NCBI RefSeq assembly: GCF_009882945.1
Contig: NZ_WTUY01000004.1
Coordinates: 334,858-398,857, forward strand
From: Alcanivorax sp. DP30
Lineage (GTDB): Bacteria > Pseudomonadota > Gammaproteobacteria > Pseudomonadales > Alcanivoracaceae
DNA length: 64,000 nt
Direction of reading: 5' to 3'
Shown: positions 25,006 through 33,560 of the stretch, piece by piece
Layout: each line of letters opens with the position of its first letter
Position numbering within the stretch: the stretch's first letter is position 1
Notes under the pieces: generated by a model
Told to the model about the DNA's origin: nothing
Seen by the model: only the letters and a program-made list of their open reading frames with translations
Database searches by the model: none
Position numbers and translations under genes: made by a program

Positions 25006-26313
25006 ATGATGAAGCAGTCAAACAAGATGATTTTGGCGGCCGCTATTGCTGCCACATCGGGTCAGGTATTGGCCAACGGTCTGTCACTTAACGAACAAAG
25101 CGCCAGCAGCGCGGGCTCCGCCTACGCCGGTCGTGCCTCCACCGCCAGCAACGCCAGTGTCCTGTTCGGCAACCCTGCCGGCATGAGCCGCCTGCAGCGC
25201 GCCGAAGTCTCCGGTGGTCTGGCCTTTATTGATGCCAGCACCGATATCAGCAATGCCAGCGGCCCATTCCCCGGCACCAATGAGGGCGACATGGTGCCGT
25301 TCTCTGCCGTGCCGTTCGGTTACTACGTCACCCCGGTGAGCGACAAGCTGCATGCCGGTATCGGCCTGTACGTCCCGTTTGGTGTGGAGAGCGATTACGA
25401 AGATACCTTCCAGGGTCGCTACCATGGCCTCAACAGCGTGGTAAAGGTCGTCACCATCCAGCCGACCATCAGCTACGCCTTCAACGACAAGGTCTCCATT
25501 GGCTTCGGTCCGACCATCAATCACATTGAAGGCAAGCTGACCAGCGCGGTTGCCAACGGCTCAATCGCGCCGCTGGGCGTCAATGGCGAAGGCGATGCCA
25601 ACGTGAAAATCGAAGGCGACGACATTGCTTATGGCTACAACCTGGGTGTATTGGTGGCCGTTTCGGATCGTCTCGACTGGGGCCTGACCTACCACTCCAA
25701 GGTGGATTACAGCCTTGAAGGCAACACCACGGTTCGCGGCGGCAACGGCACACTGGGTCCAATCGCGCCCAACCCGATAATTCCAACCGGTCTCCCCGGC
25801 CTGAACGGCAAGTATGATGCCGAGCTGGACATCACCATGCCGGAATCCGTGGACACTTCGTTCAGCTATCAGGCCACCGATGAGGTCACCCTGTACGCGG
25901 GCGCCACCTGGACTCGCTGGAGCCGCCTGGAAGGCATTGACGTTGAGAACAGTGGCATCAATGCTGCCTATGTCAGCGACTTCGGTACGGTTTCCGAAGA
26001 GCTGAACTGGGAAGACACCTGGGCTGTAGCCATTGGCGGCGCCTACCAGCTGAACCCGGACTGGGTACTGCGCGCCGGTTACGCCAAGGACCGCACCCCC
26101 ACCAGCGACATGGACCGCACCGTGCGTATCCCGGTAAGCGATCGTGACATCGTTACCCTGGGCGCCGGCTGGAATTTGTCCGATGACCTGACCCTCGATG
26201 CGGCCTACGCCTACATTGACGAGAAGAAAGGCCGTGTTTCTCAGGCGTCCTACAGCGGCGACTTCGATAACACTGCTCACGGCTTGAGCTTCCAGGCCAC
26301 CTACCGCTTCTGA
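25006..26313 (+). CDS. FadL/OmpP1/TodX family outer-membrane transporter
   Basis: A 435-residue beta-barrel. The signal peptide ends near VLA (residue 23). The mature start NGLSLNEQSASSAGSAYAG matches the FadL hatch region, and NPAGMSRL is the conserved NPA block. Repeated amphipathic strands run to the C-terminal aromatic Phe in ATYRF. FadL proteins take up long-chain fatty acids and, in alkane degraders, hydrocarbons. Its place downstream of almA and its regulator supports alkane or fatty-acid uptake. A second ATG one codon on could be the start. It ends in a strong terminator. Confidence 0.9.
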   Translation: MMKQSNKMILAAAIAATSGQVLANGLSLNEQSASSAGSAYAGRASTASNASVLFGNPAGMSRLQRAEVSGGLAFIDASTDISNASGPFPGTNEGDMVPFSAVPFGYYVTPVSDKLHAGIGLYVPFGVESDYEDTFQGRYHGLNSVVKVVTIQPTISYAFNDKVSIGFGPTINHIEGKLTSAVANGSIAPLGVNGEGDANVKIEGDDIAYGYNLGVLVAVSDRLDWGLTYHSKVDYSLEGNTTVRGGNGTLGPIAPNPIIPTGLPGLNGKYDAELDITMPESVDTSFSYQATDEVTLYAGATWTRWSRLEGIDVENSGINAAYVSDFGTVSEELNWEDTWAVAIGGAYQLNPDWVLRAGYAKDRTPTSDMDRTVRIPVSDRDIVTLGAGWNLSDDLTLDAAYAYIDEKKGRVSQASYSGDFDNTAHGLSFQATYRF

Positions 26314-26329
26314 TCATCAGCCAGCGGAA

Positions 26330-26366
26330 CACAAAAAAGCCGGGCGATCTGCCCGGCTTTTTTGTG
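26330..26366. terminator. bidirectional terminator
   Basis: A perfect 16-pair palindrome CACAAAAAAGCCGGGC-GATCT-GCCCGGCTTTTTTGTG between fadL and the convergent PepSY gene. T-runs are present on both strands. Confidence 0.92.
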
Positions 26367-26433
26367 GGTTCAGAAAATGATGACGGGTCACGACTTGCGT
26401 GCTGTGAGTGTCGAAACTCGCAAAACGGTACCT

Positions 26434-27999
26434 CTACGACTCCGCATCCGCCGCTTTAAGCGGGTGCGTCTCACTGACTCGCCCCACCCAGAGCGGGTGC
26501 GGCTCTGCCAGGCGCACACGGCGGCGAAAATGTATTCGCACCAGCCACAATAACCCAGCCAGCGACAGCATCAGCAGATTGACCAGCAACACATCACCCT
26601 CGCGCCAGGCTCGACTGCCTTCCAGCAACACTGACAGCACCGGAATCGCCAGGTACAGCCAGGGCATGATGCGCATTCCCAACCCGCAATACCGCAGTGG
26701 CGAGGCGCGCAGACTCCAGAGCACCAGCGGCAGCAGCACCAGCACAAACGCCAGCCGCTCCAGCAGCTGCACCTGATCTGCCCAGGGGGAGTGCAAGCCC
26801 AGCTTGCTGACCCAGAAACTCACCGCAACACCACTCACCACACCCACGCAAACGCCCAGCGTAAGGCGCAACAAAAACGCCGACGCCCTGGATGGACCGG
26901 TACGATCACTACGACGTTCGCACCAGAGAATATTGCCAGAGACAAACAGCAGACACCCCAGCAGCCCCAGCAGGAAGTACATCAGCTTGACCGGCAGCCC
27001 GCCGTAATCGCCAAAGTGCAGCGAATACACCGGCGACAGTGAGGCATAATTCAGGTTGCGCTGCTGCGGACTGATCACCCGCAATGGCTTGAGTTCAGGA
27101 TCCAGCACCACATGGGCATGATGCCCCAGATTCCCCGGTACGGACCCTGCCACACCCAGCCAGCCCTGGCTGTCGCCATAACCCCGCACCTCTACCCAGG
27201 CCACCTGCAAACCTGGCACAGCATGTTCAGCGGCGGACAGATAATCCGCCATCAGCGCCATGGCGACCGGCTCCCCGGCACGTTCCATGGGCGGCCAGAC
27301 ATCGGTTTCCTGAGCGATCACATCCTGTAACTGGGGCCCAAACACCAGCGCCCCCAGCAGCACGGCCATCACCGTAAACAACCCCATGGCCGCCCCGGTT
27401 ACCGCCATGATCAGATGGAACGGCAGACTGATGACGCCGATCAAATTGTGCAGGTTTTTCCAGTAGCGACGCAGGTTGCCCTGATGCCGCAAGGCAAGCA
27501 GCTCCTTGCCCAGCTTGGGCCAGTGAATCAGCAGACCACTGAACAGGGCCACGCCGTACAGCACCGCCACCAACCCCATCAGGGTCATGCCGATATTAAG
27601 CAGGCCCGCGCCGCCAGGTATGGCCAGTTGGTAGTGCAACTCATTGATAAAGTCTGCCAGCCCGGACTCGGGCAGCACGGAGAAGGTGCCCTCCCCGGTG
27701 AAGCTGGAAGCATGGGCTGTGCGCCACTCACCATCCTGCTTCCACATGGCCCCCGGGTCCTCACCGGGCAGAAAATAGAACCGTTCTGCCGCCTGCGGGA
27801 AATGGCCTGTCAGCCGCTCGAGAAAGCGGTCCGCATCATGGGGGGCAGAGGAGGAGGACGGCAGGGCCTGCCAGTGATGAAGCTCATGGTGGAAGACGTT
27901 GATGGCACCGGCAAAGAACGCCACAAACAGCAGTAGCCCGCTGACCATCCCGACCGAAGCATGCAGATCGATAAACCGGCGCAGTCGCTCGGCCTTCAT
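26434..27999 (-). CDS. PepSY-associated transmembrane protein (iron-uptake associated)
   Basis: 521 residues from ATG 27999 (MKAERLRRFIDLHASVG). The first span (17-38) is followed by a periplasmic PepSY region. Paired spans surround LLIHWPKLG and NLHNLIGVISLPFHLIMAVTGA, the usual PepSY_TM signature, and more spans follow to residue 505. Such proteins are encoded with siderophore receptors and may act as ferric-siderophore reductases of the inner membrane; that is family inference. The start overlaps the stop of the preceding small gene (ATGA), and the three-gene operon begins behind a Fur box. Confidence 0.83.
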   Translation of the reverse strand: MKAERLRRFIDLHASVGMVSGLLLFVAFFAGAINVFHHELHHWQALPSSSSAPHDADRFLERLTGHFPQAAERFYFLPGEDPGAMWKQDGEWRTAHASSFTGEGTFSVLPESGLADFINELHYQLAIPGGAGLLNIGMTLMGLVAVLYGVALFSGLLIHWPKLGKELLALRHQGNLRRYWKNLHNLIGVISLPFHLIMAVTGAAMGLFTVMAVLLGALVFGPQLQDVIAQETDVWPPMERAGEPVAMALMADYLSAAEHAVPGLQVAWVEVRGYGDSQGWLGVAGSVPGNLGHHAHVVLDPELKPLRVISPQQRNLNYASLSPVYSLHFGDYGGLPVKLMYFLLGLLGCLLFVSGNILWCERRSDRTGPSRASAFLLRLTLGVCVGVVSGVAVSFWVSKLGLHSPWADQVQLLERLAFVLVLLPLVLWSLRASPLRYCGLGMRIMPWLYLAIPVLSVLLEGSRAWREGDVLLVNLLMLSLAGLLWLVRIHFRRRVRLAEPHPLWVGRVSETHPLKAADAES

Positions 28000-28253
28000 G
28001 TGCCACCCCCATACAGCGCCGTTGCCTGCAACAACAGTGCCGCCACACCATTCGCCACCAACAACCCCGCCAACCCTGGCAGGACCCGCCGGGGCATGGC
28101 CGCCAACACCACCAACCCCATCCACAGGATGACCACCAGCAACAGCATCAACACCAGCCAGGAAGACCAGGGCACCGGCAAGGCAGCCGCCAATAGCCCT
28201 ACTAGCATGACACTCAGTGGCAAGGACAACAGCGCAGCGCCCCACAGCCTCAT
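27996..28253 (-). CDS. small membrane protein, DUF3649-like
   Basis: An 85-residue protein with two or three hydrophobic helices (about 5-25, 29-50 and 57-78). It overlaps the genes on both sides by four bases (ATGA), so translation is coupled. Position directly before a PepSY_TM gene and the pattern PVPWSSWLVLMLLLVVILW fit the small DUF3649 proteins found in iron-regulated operons. The match is weak in sequence. The function is unknown. Confidence 0.6.
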   Translation of the reverse strand: MRLWGAALLSLPLSVMLVGLLAAALPVPWSSWLVLMLLLVVILWMGLVVLAAMPRRVLPGLAGLLVANGVAALLLQATALYGGGT

Positions 28254-28531
28254 GGGCGCCCCCCCGATTTCTGGAAAGTATCGCGATGGTGACCCGCCAG
28301 CAGGGCCAGCACTATCAGAGACAGCACCAGTACCCACAGCCACGCCATCAACCCCACGGACAGCCCCAGCGACAGGGACCACAACCCGGCAGCAGCAAGC
28401 AGCATCAACAGGCTGATGAGCCGCTGCCAGGATGAAAGCGGTTTCATTAGCCAGCGTTGTTCACGGTCGGTCAGATAAAAAAGCGTCGCCGCAACCAGCG
28501 TCAGCAATGACGCGGCTATCCCCATCATCAA
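28250..28531 (-). CDS. small membrane protein, DUF3325-like
   Basis: A 93-residue protein with three hydrophobic helices (2-20, 35-55 and 58-80) and a polar YLTDREQRW segment between the first two, as in DUF3325 proteins of siderophore operons. It is the first gene of the operon. Three consecutive ATGs at 28531-28523 leave the start ambiguous; AGGGG favours the first. A Fur box lies 23 bases upstream. Confidence 0.6.
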   Translation of the reverse strand: MMMGIAASLLTLVAATLFYLTDREQRWLMKPLSSWQRLISLLMLLAAAGLWSLSLGLSVGLMAWLWVLVLSLIVLALLAGHHRDTFQKSGGRP

Positions 28532-28553
28532 GATTGCCCCTTTCTATTTTTTT

Positions 28554-28572
28554 GATAATGGTTCTCATTTAA
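28554..28572 (-). promoter_or_regulatory. Fur box
   Basis: GATAATGGTTCTCATTTAA matches the 19-base Fur consensus at about 13 positions, including GATAATG and TCATT. It sits just upstream of the DUF3325-DUF3649-PepSY operon, implying repression by Fur with iron. Confidence 0.7.
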
Positions 28573-28620
28573 TAGCAGCAGGGGAACAGCGTCAATAACA
28601 GAAGGAAGGGCGAGGGGAAA

Positions 28621-29211
28621 TCAGTGTGCAGGACGGAGCGGCAACAACGCCTCCGTGGCACTACAAAGGCGAGCCGTGGAAAGCCGGGCCCAGTCGATGC
28701 CATCGCGGTCCGGCATCCAGACATCTCGAAAGGCGGCCGCATCCGCCACCGCCATCTCCGGACTGAGCATGGTTGCCCCATGACGCCCCTCGGCAGACAA
28801 GCCGCCCACCTGACGCATCACCGACCACCAGCCCGCAGGGCGAGAGTGCAGCCCCACCTGATTCAGATTGCAGTCCGTCACCGGTTCGGCCACCGCACAT
28901 TCGAGAGTGCTGTCCTGCTGCGTGCTTACTCCCTGACGCCACAGCGCTGAACCGCCCACGATCACCACCGAGGGGAAGGTGCGCATCAGGGCTTGCAGCA
29001 CTTCCGCCTCACTGAGCGGCTGACCAAGAATCACCCGATAGAAAACCGGGCGCTCAGGGGCCACCTGGCGAATCACGCCAGCCTCCAGCCAGCGCAGAGT
29101 CACATCCAGGGCATGCTCGCCGTCGCCAGGCAAACGCTGCTTCAAATCTGACAGAGAAAAGATCTTGGGCAGGCTGTCCAGGGACGGGAACATCACATCC
29201 TGTTGCATCAT
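28621..29211 (-). CDS. hypothetical protein, possibly AbiEi-like
   Basis: 196 residues from ATG 29211 (MMQQDVMFPSL). Residues 10-60 look like a winged helix (FSLSDLKQRLP ... LRWLEAGVIRQV). Residues 85-115 contain VVIVGGSALWRQG, similar in pattern to the region after the winged helix in AbiEi antitoxins, and the C-terminus has EMAVADAAAFRDVWMPDRDG. No AbiEii toxin gene is adjacent, so the resemblance may only reflect fold. It overlaps the upstream unknown gene by four bases (ATGA), so the two proteins probably act together. Confidence 0.55.
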   Translation of the reverse strand: MMQQDVMFPSLDSLPKIFSLSDLKQRLPGDGEHALDVTLRWLEAGVIRQVAPERPVFYRVILGQPLSEAEVLQALMRTFPSVVIVGGSALWRQGVSTQQDSTLECAVAEPVTDCNLNQVGLHSRPAGWWSVMRQVGGLSAEGRHGATMLSPEMAVADAAAFRDVWMPDRDGIDWARLSTARLCSATEALLPLRPAH

Positions 29212-29819
29212 GGCTCCATGACCCTGGCCATCGGCAGCGGCAGCCCAAGCCCCTGGCGCAACACCATCACTGCCCGCAGCAGCTGACAACACACACTCAC
29301 ATGACGCGGCTCCGGAAGATGGTGGCGGCGCAGCATTGAGGCCTGCTCGAGACGGCATTCCAGCTGGCGCAGCTGGGCATCCGTAACCCGGGCAGGAAAC
29401 TGTTTGGCGGTAAGCCGACGAGTCAGCAACTGGCCCTGCACATCTTCCTCGAGAGTCACATAGGCACGCAGCACCAGGCTATAGCTACCCAGGCGGCGCA
29501 TGGTGCGCGCCGGATGCCGGCGACGGGGCTTGTCTTTTTTCAGTGGCATCATCGGGATCAATAACGCGCTCAGCTTGTCCAGCCAACGCACCCAGCCAGC
29601 ATTGCGCTGCTGACTGTTCAGATACCACCACCAGGCCTGAAGGCGGGCGATGTCACTGCGTAACACCCGGACCTGGCGCCATTGCCAGCCACCCACACCG
29701 GAGGCCAGACCGGCACGATACACTGCCAGATACTCGGACAAGGCCTGCAGGCGATGCTCCACGGCTTCGAGGGCAACACCATTGAGGCTGTCATTGCTCG
29801 ACGAGCGAGTGGACGTCAT
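29208..29819 (-). CDS. hypothetical basic protein
   Basis: 203 residues from ATG 29819, with AGGAG well placed. The protein is rich in Arg and mostly helical, with Trp clusters (GGWQWRQV, WWWYLNS) and a very basic stretch KKDKPRRRHPARTMRR near residue 110. There is no signal peptide or clear membrane span. It is not recognised as any family. It is translationally coupled to the next gene at 28621. The basic patch could bind nucleic acid, but that is speculation. Confidence 0.55.
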   Translation of the reverse strand: MTSTRSSSNDSLNGVALEAVEHRLQALSEYLAVYRAGLASGVGGWQWRQVRVLRSDIARLQAWWWYLNSQQRNAGWVRWLDKLSALLIPMMPLKKDKPRRRHPARTMRRLGSYSLVLRAYVTLEEDVQGQLLTRRLTAKQFPARVTDAQLRQLECRLEQASMLRRHHLPEPRHVSVCCQLLRAVMVLRQGLGLPLPMARVMEP

Positions 29820-30287
29820 AGAAAGGCTCCTGGTACTTCGGTTGAGACTGCGGCGAACGCACAATCAAACCCCCAGCGTAAACTCCGGTCCGGGGAGCAT
29901 AGGTAGCCTAGCGCTGGCGGAACCATCCCCCCAGCACGAAAATGTGGCTTTTCGTAGTACCGCGTTGCGGTTTGTTTCACCGCCGTAAATTGCCGGAACC
30001 AGTTCACATTTCTTGTCATTTAGGTCATCGCCCACACCCCTTACGGCTGATGCTTTACGCATTTATTCTTAGCCTGATGAGTGACCTCTCTCGCGCCCTC
30101 CTAGCCCTTTTTCCTGTCGCTTTTCCCATTCTCTGCGCCCATCCCGGAGGGCTAGATAACCAGGCGGTCATATCACCGCCACCGTAGCCAATGCACAAAA
30201 GACACGTATGAAAAACCGTTGATGGTCAGGATACCCGCGTCGACATTCTCATCCAGCCCATACCTCTTGCCCAAATCCGAAAGAACC
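29820..30287. other. gap of about 470 bases without a gene
   Basis: No reading frame with plausible start and composition on either strand. It presumably holds the promoter of the minus-strand gene pair starting at 29819. No repeat of the main families and no tRNA or recognisable RNA was seen. Confidence 0.5.
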
Positions 30288-30322
30288 ACAAAAAAGGCCG
30301 CGCCCGAATCCGGGCGCGGCCT
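30288..30322 (-). terminator. terminator of the small lipoprotein gene
   Basis: On the minus strand, GGCCGCGCCCG-GATT-CGGGCGCGGCC is an 11-pair stem followed by TTTTTTG. It lies about 65 bases past the lipoprotein stop codon. Confidence 0.9.
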
Positions 30323-30384
30323 GGGCGCATCAACCCGGGAGCACCTCTCCCGCGTTGTTGCGTGTTACCTGCAGCGTATGACGC

Positions 30385-30615
30385 TTACTGCTCCGCCGCA
30401 TCCTTCATGCTGTCCACGGACTCTTCAGCACTGTCCATGGCATCATCCAGGTCTTCCCCCATCTCTTCCATGGGACCCTGGGGGTTCATGCTTTCAACAG
30501 CCTCATCCACTTTCTCGCCGGCTTTTTCAACCGGTCCGTCATTGCTGTCACAGGCTGCCAGCAGCGCCGTGGAGGCAAAAATGGCGGCCAATGCCGCTTT
30601 ACCGAAAATACGCAT
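30385..30615 (-). CDS. small acidic lipoprotein
   Basis: A 76-residue protein with a signal peptide and lipobox LLAAC (Cys22). The mature 55 residues are strongly acidic, repetitive and helical (EKAGEKVDEAVESM, EDLDDAMDSAEESVDSM), resembling small periplasmic entericidin- or coiled-coil-type lipoproteins. It has its own terminator and a well-placed AAGGAG ribosome site, so it is probably abundant and monocistronic. The function is unknown. Confidence 0.75.
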   Translation of the reverse strand: MRIFGKAALAAIFASTALLAACDSNDGPVEKAGEKVDEAVESMNPQGPMEEMGEDLDDAMDSAEESVDSMKDAAEQ

Positions 30616-30793
30616 AGACTCACTCCTTGGATGTCTGTGATTCGAACAACACCCACCCTACCGGGGAAACCACTGGGCTGGCTATGGAAAAACCCACAGA
30701 ACAGACGCATTTTACGAAGCGTTACGAATGCGCTAGTGACAGGAAAGCCTCCTGGAGGCACCTCAATCCGTCACCTCATCAGGAACACGCGCC

Positions 30794-31894
30794 ATGAAAA
30801 AAGTCGGACATCAAGTAGGAGGACTGGCGCAGCTGGTCACGCGGTTTGGCAATGAGATCACTCAGGTGGTGCAGGATATGCACGGCACCATCGCCAATCC
30901 CTTTGGGGTGCGCGGCCATGATTACACCCCAGCCCCCATGGTCTATAACCTGATCCGCTACGGATTTCGTCAGGCCGGGAATGTGGCAGGAATGGCCGAT
31001 CTGCTTGCGGATCCCAACCGGGAACTGCGCGAAAGCCTGGACCTAAGAAGCATCCTCAACGGCATCTTCGGGCAGCTGATGGTGGAACAAAACAGCAGCT
31101 ACGCACTGCCAATGACCCTGCTGCCGAAAAAAGAACCCGCACCGCAAACCGACACCCTGGTGATCTTTATTCACGGCCTGTGCATGAACGATGCCTGCTG
31201 GAACAGCCCAGCCGTGGACGGCTTCAGTCACTGGGCCCGCCGCCACCTGAATGCCGAGACACGCTACCTGCGATACAACACCGGGCTGCACATCTCGGAT
31301 AACGGCCGCAAGCTGGCCGGCCTGCTGGCACACAGCACTCTGCCGAAGCAGGTGATTCTGATTGGCCACTCCATGGGCGGCCTGGTAGCACGTAGCGCCC
31401 TGCATCAGGGGCGGCAACGCAAGGACGGCTGGGTAGACAAGATCACCCATCTGGCCTGTCTGGGTGCCCCGCATCAGGGTGCCCTGCTGGAGCGCATCGG
31501 CAACAACGCCAACCGGCTTCTGGCCGCCACCCCCTGGTCAAAACCGCTGATGCGACTGGGCAATCTTCGTTCCGACGGCATTCGCGATCTACGCTTTGGC
31601 TATGTACTGGAAGACCAGTGGAAGCACCGTCCCATTGATGACGTGATGCCCAGCAGCAAGGTGCCGCTGGACCCCGCCGTCAAACAATTGTTCATCGCCG
31701 GCAGTGTCAGCGAGCCAAATCACCCCCAACCCCAGGGAGACTGGCTGGTGTCGGTGGACAGCGCCCTCGCAAACAGGCTGTACCCTGATGCGCCTCTGCT
31801 CACCCGGGAGCTGTTCTGGCAGATGGGGCACATGACCATGATCGAGGAAAGCCGTACCTTTGCACGGGTACAGCAATGGCTGGAACAGGATTGA
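30794..31894 (+). CDS. lipase-like alpha/beta hydrolase
   Basis: A 366-residue hydrolase. Strand and oxyanion region are VIFIHGLCMND, the nucleophile elbow GHSMGG has Ser193, and GAPHQGALLE follows, as in PGAP1-like or triacylglycerol lipase-type proteins. A C-terminal His lies in WQMGHMTMIEE. There is no signal peptide, so it is cytoplasmic. The N-terminal 110 residues are helical and include GMADLL and DLRSILNG. The next gene, a methyltransferase, overlaps by one base (TGATG). Substrate unknown; an intracellular ester is likely. Confidence 0.8.
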   Translation: MKKVGHQVGGLAQLVTRFGNEITQVVQDMHGTIANPFGVRGHDYTPAPMVYNLIRYGFRQAGNVAGMADLLADPNRELRESLDLRSILNGIFGQLMVEQNSSYALPMTLLPKKEPAPQTDTLVIFIHGLCMNDACWNSPAVDGFSHWARRHLNAETRYLRYNTGLHISDNGRKLAGLLAHSTLPKQVILIGHSMGGLVARSALHQGRQRKDGWVDKITHLACLGAPHQGALLERIGNNANRLLAATPWSKPLMRLGNLRSDGIRDLRFGYVLEDQWKHRPIDDVMPSSKVPLDPAVKQLFIAGSVSEPNHPQPQGDWLVSVDSALANRLYPDAPLLTRELFWQMGHMTMIEESRTFARVQQWLEQD

Positions 31895-32523
31895 TGGATT
31901 GCACGCTTTGTCGGACCCCAGCGCAGCGATTCACTCAGGTGGACAACCGCGAATACTTTCGCTGTCCCTGCTGCCAACTCACGTTTGAGCACCCGGACAA
32001 ACTCCCGTCTCCCGAGCAGGAAAAAGGACAGTACGATCTGCATGAAAACCAGCCGGATGACCCCGGCTACCGACGTTTTTTATCCCAACTGGCCGATCCG
32101 CTCATGGCGCTCCTGCCCGATGACGCCCAAGGGCTGGACTTTGGTTGCGGGCCCGGCCCGGCACTGGCCACCATGCTGCAAGAGCAGGGATTTGATTGCG
32201 AAACCTTCGACCCCCTTTATGCCCCCGACACTTCAGTGCTGGATCGCCACTATGATTTTGTCACCTGCACGGAAGTGATTGAGCACCTGCATCAACCCGC
32301 CCGTGAGTGGGACTGGTTCGCCGCACATGTGAAACCCGGGGGCTGGCTGGGCATCATGACCCGCTGGCTGATCGACGACACCGCCTTTGCCAACTGGCAT
32401 TACCGTCGCGATCCAACCCATGTGTGCTTCTGGCAACCCGCCACGTTCGAGTGGCTGGCCCGGCAACAGGGCTGGTCACTGCACCTGACCGGCAACCCGG
32501 TCGTCCTGATGCAGAAACGCTGA
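31894..32523 (+). CDS. class I SAM-dependent methyltransferase with N-terminal zinc-binding cysteines
   Basis: 209 residues from ATG 31894, overlapping the lipase stop. Cys3/Cys6 and Cys24/Cys27 form a likely zinc ribbon (CTLC, CPCC). The methyltransferase fold begins at LDFGCGPGPA (81-90), the SAM motif I; motif II/III is DFVTCTEVIEHLHQP. This build, zinc ribbon plus a Methyltransf_23-like domain, is common in proteins of unknown substrate. Coupling to the hydrolase suggests a shared pathway. Confidence 0.82.
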   Translation: MDCTLCRTPAQRFTQVDNREYFRCPCCQLTFEHPDKLPSPEQEKGQYDLHENQPDDPGYRRFLSQLADPLMALLPDDAQGLDFGCGPGPALATMLQEQGFDCETFDPLYAPDTSVLDRHYDFVTCTEVIEHLHQPAREWDWFAAHVKPGGWLGIMTRWLIDDTAFANWHYRRDPTHVCFWQPATFEWLARQQGWSLHLTGNPVVLMQKR

Positions 32524-32525
32524 CT

Positions 32526-32648
32526 TCAGCCAGCCACAATCACCGCCACCCCGGCAGCCAGCAGCGCTATTGGTATGATGATGAGCGCCTGTCTCAGCAT
32601 GCGCTCTGCGAACAGGGAAAGCCTGTATTGAGGTTCCATTTTTTTCAT
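32526..32648 (-). CDS. small single-span membrane protein
   Basis: A 40-residue frame from ATG 32648, six bases after AGGAA: a basic head (MKKMEPQYRLSLFAERML) and one hydrophobic helix (ALIIIPIALLAAGVAVIVAG). The composition is typical of small inner-membrane proteins. No homolog is recognised. It is convergent with the methyltransferase gene, with its stop two bases from that gene's end. Evidence is limited to composition and the ribosome site. Confidence 0.4.
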   Translation of the reverse strand: MKKMEPQYRLSLFAERMLRQALIIIPIALLAAGVAVIVAG

Positions 32649-32740
32649 ATTCCTGTATCCCTCCCGCGATAGTAAGGGAGACAGGGTCACCCGCAATCCC
32701 CCAGATGGGGGATTGCGATGATTTTTAGTCAATTTTTTGT

Positions 32741-33331
32741 TTACAGGCTATGCATCCAGAATTGCATATTCTTGTGGGACGGGGCGGTATCTCCCACATC
32801 TGTCCAGTCAAAGTCCGCCACCAGCTGGGCCTGGGGAAAATATCCGCGGCTTCGCCAGAAAGCATCCAGCGCACGGTAGCCTGCAGGCCTTGCCGGGTGA
32901 TCCTCGGGGCGCTGCACCGCACAGAACGCGGTATTCTGAAAACCGAAATCCTCGGCATACTGCTCGCGCAAATCAAAGAACCGGTGGCCGATGCCCTGAC
33001 CACGCCAGGCCTTTTTCAGCACTGACTCACCAAAATAGAACACCGTGCACAGATCGGCCCCCAGCTGCCGGAACGGCGCCTGGAAGGCATCATCCGCCTC
33101 CTTCAACGGCAAACCGGTTGCTGCTCCTACCAGCTTGTTGAACTCCAGCGCCAGCACAAAGACGCTGCGGTCAGACTGGGCATAGCGGTCCAGATAGCGG
33201 CGCTCGTACTCCAGATCGCCCTCATACAGGTAAGGGAAATCGCGAAACACCTCAATGCGCAACTGCGCCAGCTCATCCAGCCAGGGATCAACAGCGATAC
33301 CGGTCACCGGGCGGATCTCCACAGACGACAT
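32741..33331 (-). CDS. GNAT family N-acetyltransferase
   Basis: A 196-residue protein from ATG 33331, with GGGGAG five bases upstream. The acetyl-CoA loop is RGQGIGHRFFD, preceded by the strand YFGESVLKKAW, and the late segment ALDAFWRSRGY is typical of the fold. It is slightly longer than minimal GNATs because of an N-terminal helix (WLDELAQLRIEVF). The acceptor is unknown; it stands alone between convergent neighbours. Confidence 0.83.
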   Translation of the reverse strand: MSSVEIRPVTGIAVDPWLDELAQLRIEVFRDFPYLYEGDLEYERRYLDRYAQSDRSVFVLALEFNKLVGAATGLPLKEADDAFQAPFRQLGADLCTVFYFGESVLKKAWRGQGIGHRFFDLREQYAEDFGFQNTAFCAVQRPEDHPARPAGYRALDAFWRSRGYFPQAQLVADFDWTDVGDTAPSHKNMQFWMHSL

Positions 33332-33409
33332 TAGCACTCCCCAGAAGATATAACGTCAGGAAAGAATGAATAGCACGATGTCAGGGGGAAGGAAAAGGCA
33401 GGGAAGATG

Positions 33410-33560
33410 AGCTGCAAGCTTCACGCTACAAGTTGCAACGCGAAAGAGGGTGTTAGATGGATCCGACGCCGTGCCCGCGCACCCATTCTACCCTGGTTCG
33501 CGGGCACAGCGTGTCCTGTTATTCGGCATTGTCCCCGTTGTAGCTAGAAGCTTGCAGCTC
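33410..33560. repeat. dispersed intergenic inverted repeat, copy 3
   Basis: Arms GCTGCAAGCTTCACGCTACAAG and CTAGAAGCTTGCAGC enclose the nested GCCGTGCCCGCG (33471) and CGCGGGCACAGC, as in the copy at 1635. It ends exactly at the stop codon of the TauE-like gene. Confidence 0.8.

Noticed and set aside
28621-29211. Complete AbiE toxin-antitoxin operon
   Set aside because: Only weak AbiEi-like pattern; no neighbouring gene has a nucleotidyltransferase motif expected of AbiEii.
30486-30855. Short frames on both strands around the small lipoprotein
   Set aside because: No ribosome site or composition support; the lipoprotein frame has a clear lipobox and terminator and accounts for the region.
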